NCBI GenBank assembly: GCA_910592005.1
Contig: CAJVPP010004099.1
Span: 1 to 10,133 of the forward strand
Length of the DNA: 10,133 nucleotides
Direction: 5' to 3'
From: Funneliformis mosseae
Lineage: Eukaryota > Glomeromycota > Glomeromycetes > Glomerales > Glomeraceae
The position numbers and the translations under genes are program-made. Below are positions 8,468 through 10,133 of the stretch, in pieces (the stretch's first letter is position 1; each line of letters opens with the position of its first letter). Under the pieces are notes generated by a model. That model searched no databases. It saw only the letters and a list, made by a program, of their open reading frames with translations, and had not been told where the DNA came from.

Positions 8468-8575
8468 GTGCTGACTATTGGGCATTTTGGGCGTTTTATA
8501 CACAAGGTAAAATACAGTTTGTATAATCGCCCAATTGTATTTATCAAAACATAAGTTTTATACCCCTTTTTGGGC
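8466..8575. mobile_element. Possible Tc1/mariner-like terminal inverted repeat or MITE fragment
   Basis: CAGTGCTGACTATTGGGC starts at 8466, exactly where polymerase homology ends. Tc1-family termini begin CAGTGCTGG after a TA target, so the start is similar. It is followed by several TGGGC motifs (8479, 8488 and 8571) and their complement GCCCA (8529). Here the base pair before CAGTG is TC, not TA, and I cannot find a matching right end or a transposase. This may be a solo end of an element that cut off the polymerase C-terminus. Confidence 0.35.
8487..8534. repeat. Imperfect inverted repeat with GGGCG/CGCCC ends
   Basis: TTGGGCGTTTTATACACAA (8487-8505) pairs with TTTGTATAATCGCCCAA (8518-8534) with a few mismatches around a 12-base loop. 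It could be a subterminal repeat of the Tc1-like end, or a foldback structure. The stretch is not AT-only, so the pairing is unlikely to be chance. Confidence 0.6.
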
Positions 8576-9010
8576 AAATAAACAAATATATCAATTTACT
8601 TTAACGAACACAAGATTTGTCTCTAAAAATTGAGATTTATTTTTTTTAATAAGAGATCGACATGATCGACCAATATAAAAAACAAAAAAAAGCAAAAAAA
8701 GTGTAACTTCGTTTCATTTTTTACAAGAATGTAACAAATTAACCATGCCTACACTATTAAGAAATAATATACCTTTAAGTTGTTTTTTAAAATAAATAGT
8801 ATAATAAATTTTGTAGCAATTAAACCTTAAAACGATATTCCTTCAAAAAGTTCAAAATTTTTCGTCGCTATTTTATGGTAAGAATGAAATGTACCCGTTA
8901 CTGAAAAGTAAAAACACTTTGCAGACTATATATATTGTAGTGAGTTTAAATTTAAGAGTTTTGGTAAGGCATAGTAAGTTTTTTTAATGTTAACGTTAAT
9001 GATGATATAA

Positions 9011-9241
9011 AAAATTAAAAAATTACTTAATTTATTATATACCGATACTGAATACAAAATTTTAAATCCAATTATTCGAAAGAGAATAGCCTGTATTATT
9101 GAAGAATTATATGGAAATAGTATTATCAAACTTAGTATTTATCGGACATGTAGGTTAGTATTAGAAGTTAAATTCCATTTGTTGCTCTTTGACATTATAT
9201 TTAAAGGAATGTTTTATGATTATTATTTCATTTGTAATTAG
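9011..9241 (+). other. Weak open frame without a start codon, possible eroded exon
   Basis: The frame is open from after TAA at 9008 to TAG at 9239. The middle reads YTDTEYKILNPIIRKRIACI, then IEELYGNSIIKLSIYRTCRL, then VLEVKFHLLLFDIIF, which looks more protein-like than typical AT noise. There is no ATG until 9209. In DNA this AT-rich a run of about 76 sense codons can occur by chance in 10 kb. I recognise no family. Confidence 0.2.
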
Positions 9242-9424
9242 ATGCACTATATGTAGTCATATCTGTGAGTATTATTTAGAGAAATAGACATCAATTTATT
9301 TCTGTATATACCGATACTAATTTACTTTTTATATGAAAAGTTTTTGACAGGAATGGTAATTTTTTTCCTTGAATAATTACTATTACAACTGGTATTATTA
9401 AACCACCAAGAGCAATCCTAGAAC

Positions 9425-9670
9425 TTACTGATTAGATAAATATGAAAATGAAGCTATAGAACAAAGATGGACATGATATTTATTATAGGCGATTGATATA
9501 AATAAGGAATAATGTGTAAAGGTATTTATTTTACTTATATTCAGACAACTATCATTGAATATTATAACATCTGGCTCTTTTTTAGGCATGGTATTATTAG
9601 CCGTGGTGGAAGGTATAAAGAAAACATGAGTGTTATTAGTGCCGGATCTATTGCTTTTTGACTTTGTCAT
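9425..9670 (-). CDS. Hypothetical small ORF, possibly a first exon, divergent from the RRM gene
   Basis: From ATG at 9668-9670 the frame reads MTKSKSNRSGTNNTHVFFIP and then STTANNTMPKKEPDVIIFND. This is a Ser/Thr/Asn-rich start with ordinary composition up to about 9535. After that it becomes AT-noise-like and ends at 9425. A GTAA donor (9531-9534) and a TATAG acceptor (9454-9458) could define an 81-bp intron, but its length is a multiple of three and it has no stop, so splicing is not needed. The start lies about 45 bp from the TATA box of the opposite-strand gene. No family recognised; a chance ORF is quite possible. Confidence 0.2.
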   Translation of the reverse strand: MTKSKSNRSGTNNTHVFFIPSTTANNTMPKKEPDVIIFNDSCLNISKINTFTHYSLFISIAYNKYHVHLCSIASFSYLSNQ

Positions 9671-9714
9671 CAAGGAAATTAAGTGTCGTGTGAAAAAAAA
9701 CTATGAAAAAAAGG

Positions 9715-9722
9715 TATAAATA
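9715..9722 (+). promoter_or_regulatory. TATA box upstream of the RRM gene
   Basis: TATAAATA lies 105 bp before the ATG at 9827 of the RNA-binding protein gene, on the same strand, after a run of A. The distance would allow a short 5' leader. It is a good match to the consensus, but TA-rich background lowers its weight. Confidence 0.4.
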
Positions 9723-9826
9723 GTCGTGTAACAATTATATTGATGATATAATTATTAGATCACAGTAATTTTTTTAAAGTTTAATAATTATCGATACCTT
9801 TTACAAGAACAAACAGACTATCAAAG

Positions 9827-10133
9827 ATGTCGTCTTCCTATGCTGACAGGATGTCTCGTTTGTTGTTCGTTTCTGGACTATCACCGTGAGTTCTATTAAA
9901 GTGTATTTTCTTAATTTCTAAGTTCTGCTAATAAATATTTTTTACAACTTTAGTATCGAAGATCTCGAAACTGCTTTTAAAGAATTTAAGACTTAAGGAT
10001 GGTAAATTATTCTAAAAATATCGATCAATTTAATATCAATTAGTTTGTAACTTTTTTATTTAACTTTTAATTTAGTCTATATACCAAGAGATTATTATAC
10101 CAGGGAACCAAGAGGATTTGCGTACATAGAGTA
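9827..10133 (+). CDS. SR-type RNA-binding protein with RRM domain, 5' end only, exon 2 apparently frameshifted
   Basis: Exon 1 (9827-9885) encodes MSSSYADRMSRLLFVSGLSP, with LFVSGL as RRM RNP2. Intron 1 (9886-9953) begins GTGAGT, has a branch-like CTAAT and ends TTTAG. Exon 2 (9954-10001) gives IEDLETAFKEF, RRM helix 1. Intron 2 (10002-10075) is GTAAAT...TTTAG. Exon 3 (from 10076) gives VYIPRDYYTREPRGFAYIE, with RNP1 as RGFAYIE, and runs off the window. The run resembles SRSF2/SC35-like and related RRM proteins, which act in pre-mRNA splicing in the nucleus; the role here is inferred from the domain. Two oddities: exon 2 read in frame meets TAA at 9993, while exon 3 fits only if about two bases were present after GAATTT (9983-9988), and the loop before EDLE is roughly three residues short. 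So this is either a pseudogene, a sequencing error, or a gene with unusual splicing. Confidence 0.6.
9886..9953 (+). other. Intron 1 of the RRM gene (68 bp)
   Basis: Donor GTGAGT at 9886 matches the consensus well. CTAAT at 9928-9932 is a plausible branch site, about 20 bases before the TTTAG acceptor at 9949-9953. Removing it joins CC to T (Pro) and continues the RRM between RNP2 and helix 1. Confidence 0.65.
10002..10075 (+). other. Intron 2 of the RRM gene (74 bp)
   Basis: Donor GTAAAT at 10002, a T-rich tract, and acceptor TTTAG ending at 10075. The join GATG to TCTATATACC gives Asp-Val-Tyr-Ile-Pro, the expected strand 2 of the RRM, which supports the boundaries. Confidence 0.6.

Larger units (their letters stand above)
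8576..9714. other. AT-rich intergenic stretch with weak open frames and a 14-bp direct repeat
   Basis: No certain gene. Noted here: GATCGAC repeated at 8656 and 8665; TATATACCGATACT at 9036-9049 and again at 9305-9318; and two weak open frames listed separately. I found no RNA gene or transposon with two ends. Confidence 0.5.

Noticed and set aside
8926..9129. 67-codon minus-strand ORF
   Set aside because: Ile/Asn/Tyr/Leu-rich AT-type composition with no motif; overlaps the somewhat more protein-like plus-strand frame.

Overview
The window looks like nuclear DNA of a very AT-rich eukaryote, most probably a fungus. An arbuscular mycorrhizal (Glomeromycotina, Rhizophagus-like) genome is my best guess. 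The reasons are short GT-AG introns (68 and 74 bp) in an SR/RRM-type gene at the right edge, a decayed fungal DDE transposase at the left edge, a decayed protein-primed family B DNA polymerase in the middle, and long stretches of A/T-rich DNA without genes. There are no bacterial operons, Shine-Dalgarno sites or CRISPR arrays. The organism call is inference from family resemblance, not from a search.

Left part (1-1867, minus strand): two collinear pieces of one dead DDE-type transposase, an N-terminal piece (1289-1867) and a central piece (1-750) that reaches the first catalytic Asp and runs off the window. An unexplained 540-bp AT-rich stretch lies between them. From 1868 to about 3400 I recognise nothing except small hairpins and one weak open segment.

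Repeat and element zone (3418-8467): two tandem-repeat blocks (about 60-67 bp and about 56 bp units) share a palindromic core followed by GTGAAGCG. Next come an intact 82-codon Cys-rich ORF on the minus strand, a 102-bp divergent spacer, and a roughly 4.2-kb plus-strand pseudogene of a protein-primed (pPolB) DNA polymerase. The polymerase carries a C2H2-like finger, two tandem endonuclease VII-like zinc modules, a Cys cluster, an Exo III-like motif and polymerase motifs A, B and C. It has about two dozen in-frame stops, six frame changes and damaged catalytic residues. The small Cys-rich ORF is the only intact reading frame in the zone, which makes it the most interesting candidate. The polymerase homology stops where a sequence resembling a Tc1-like terminal inverted repeat begins (8466).

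Right part (8576-10133): AT-rich DNA with two weak open frames, then a TATA box (9715) and the first two and a half exons of an RNA-binding SR-type gene (9827 to beyond the end). Its RRM signature motifs are clear, but exon 2 seems to have lost about 2 bp.

Taken together this is a graveyard of at least three mobile elements next to the 5' end of a host splicing-factor-like gene. Most recognisable damage fits G:C to A:T transitions.
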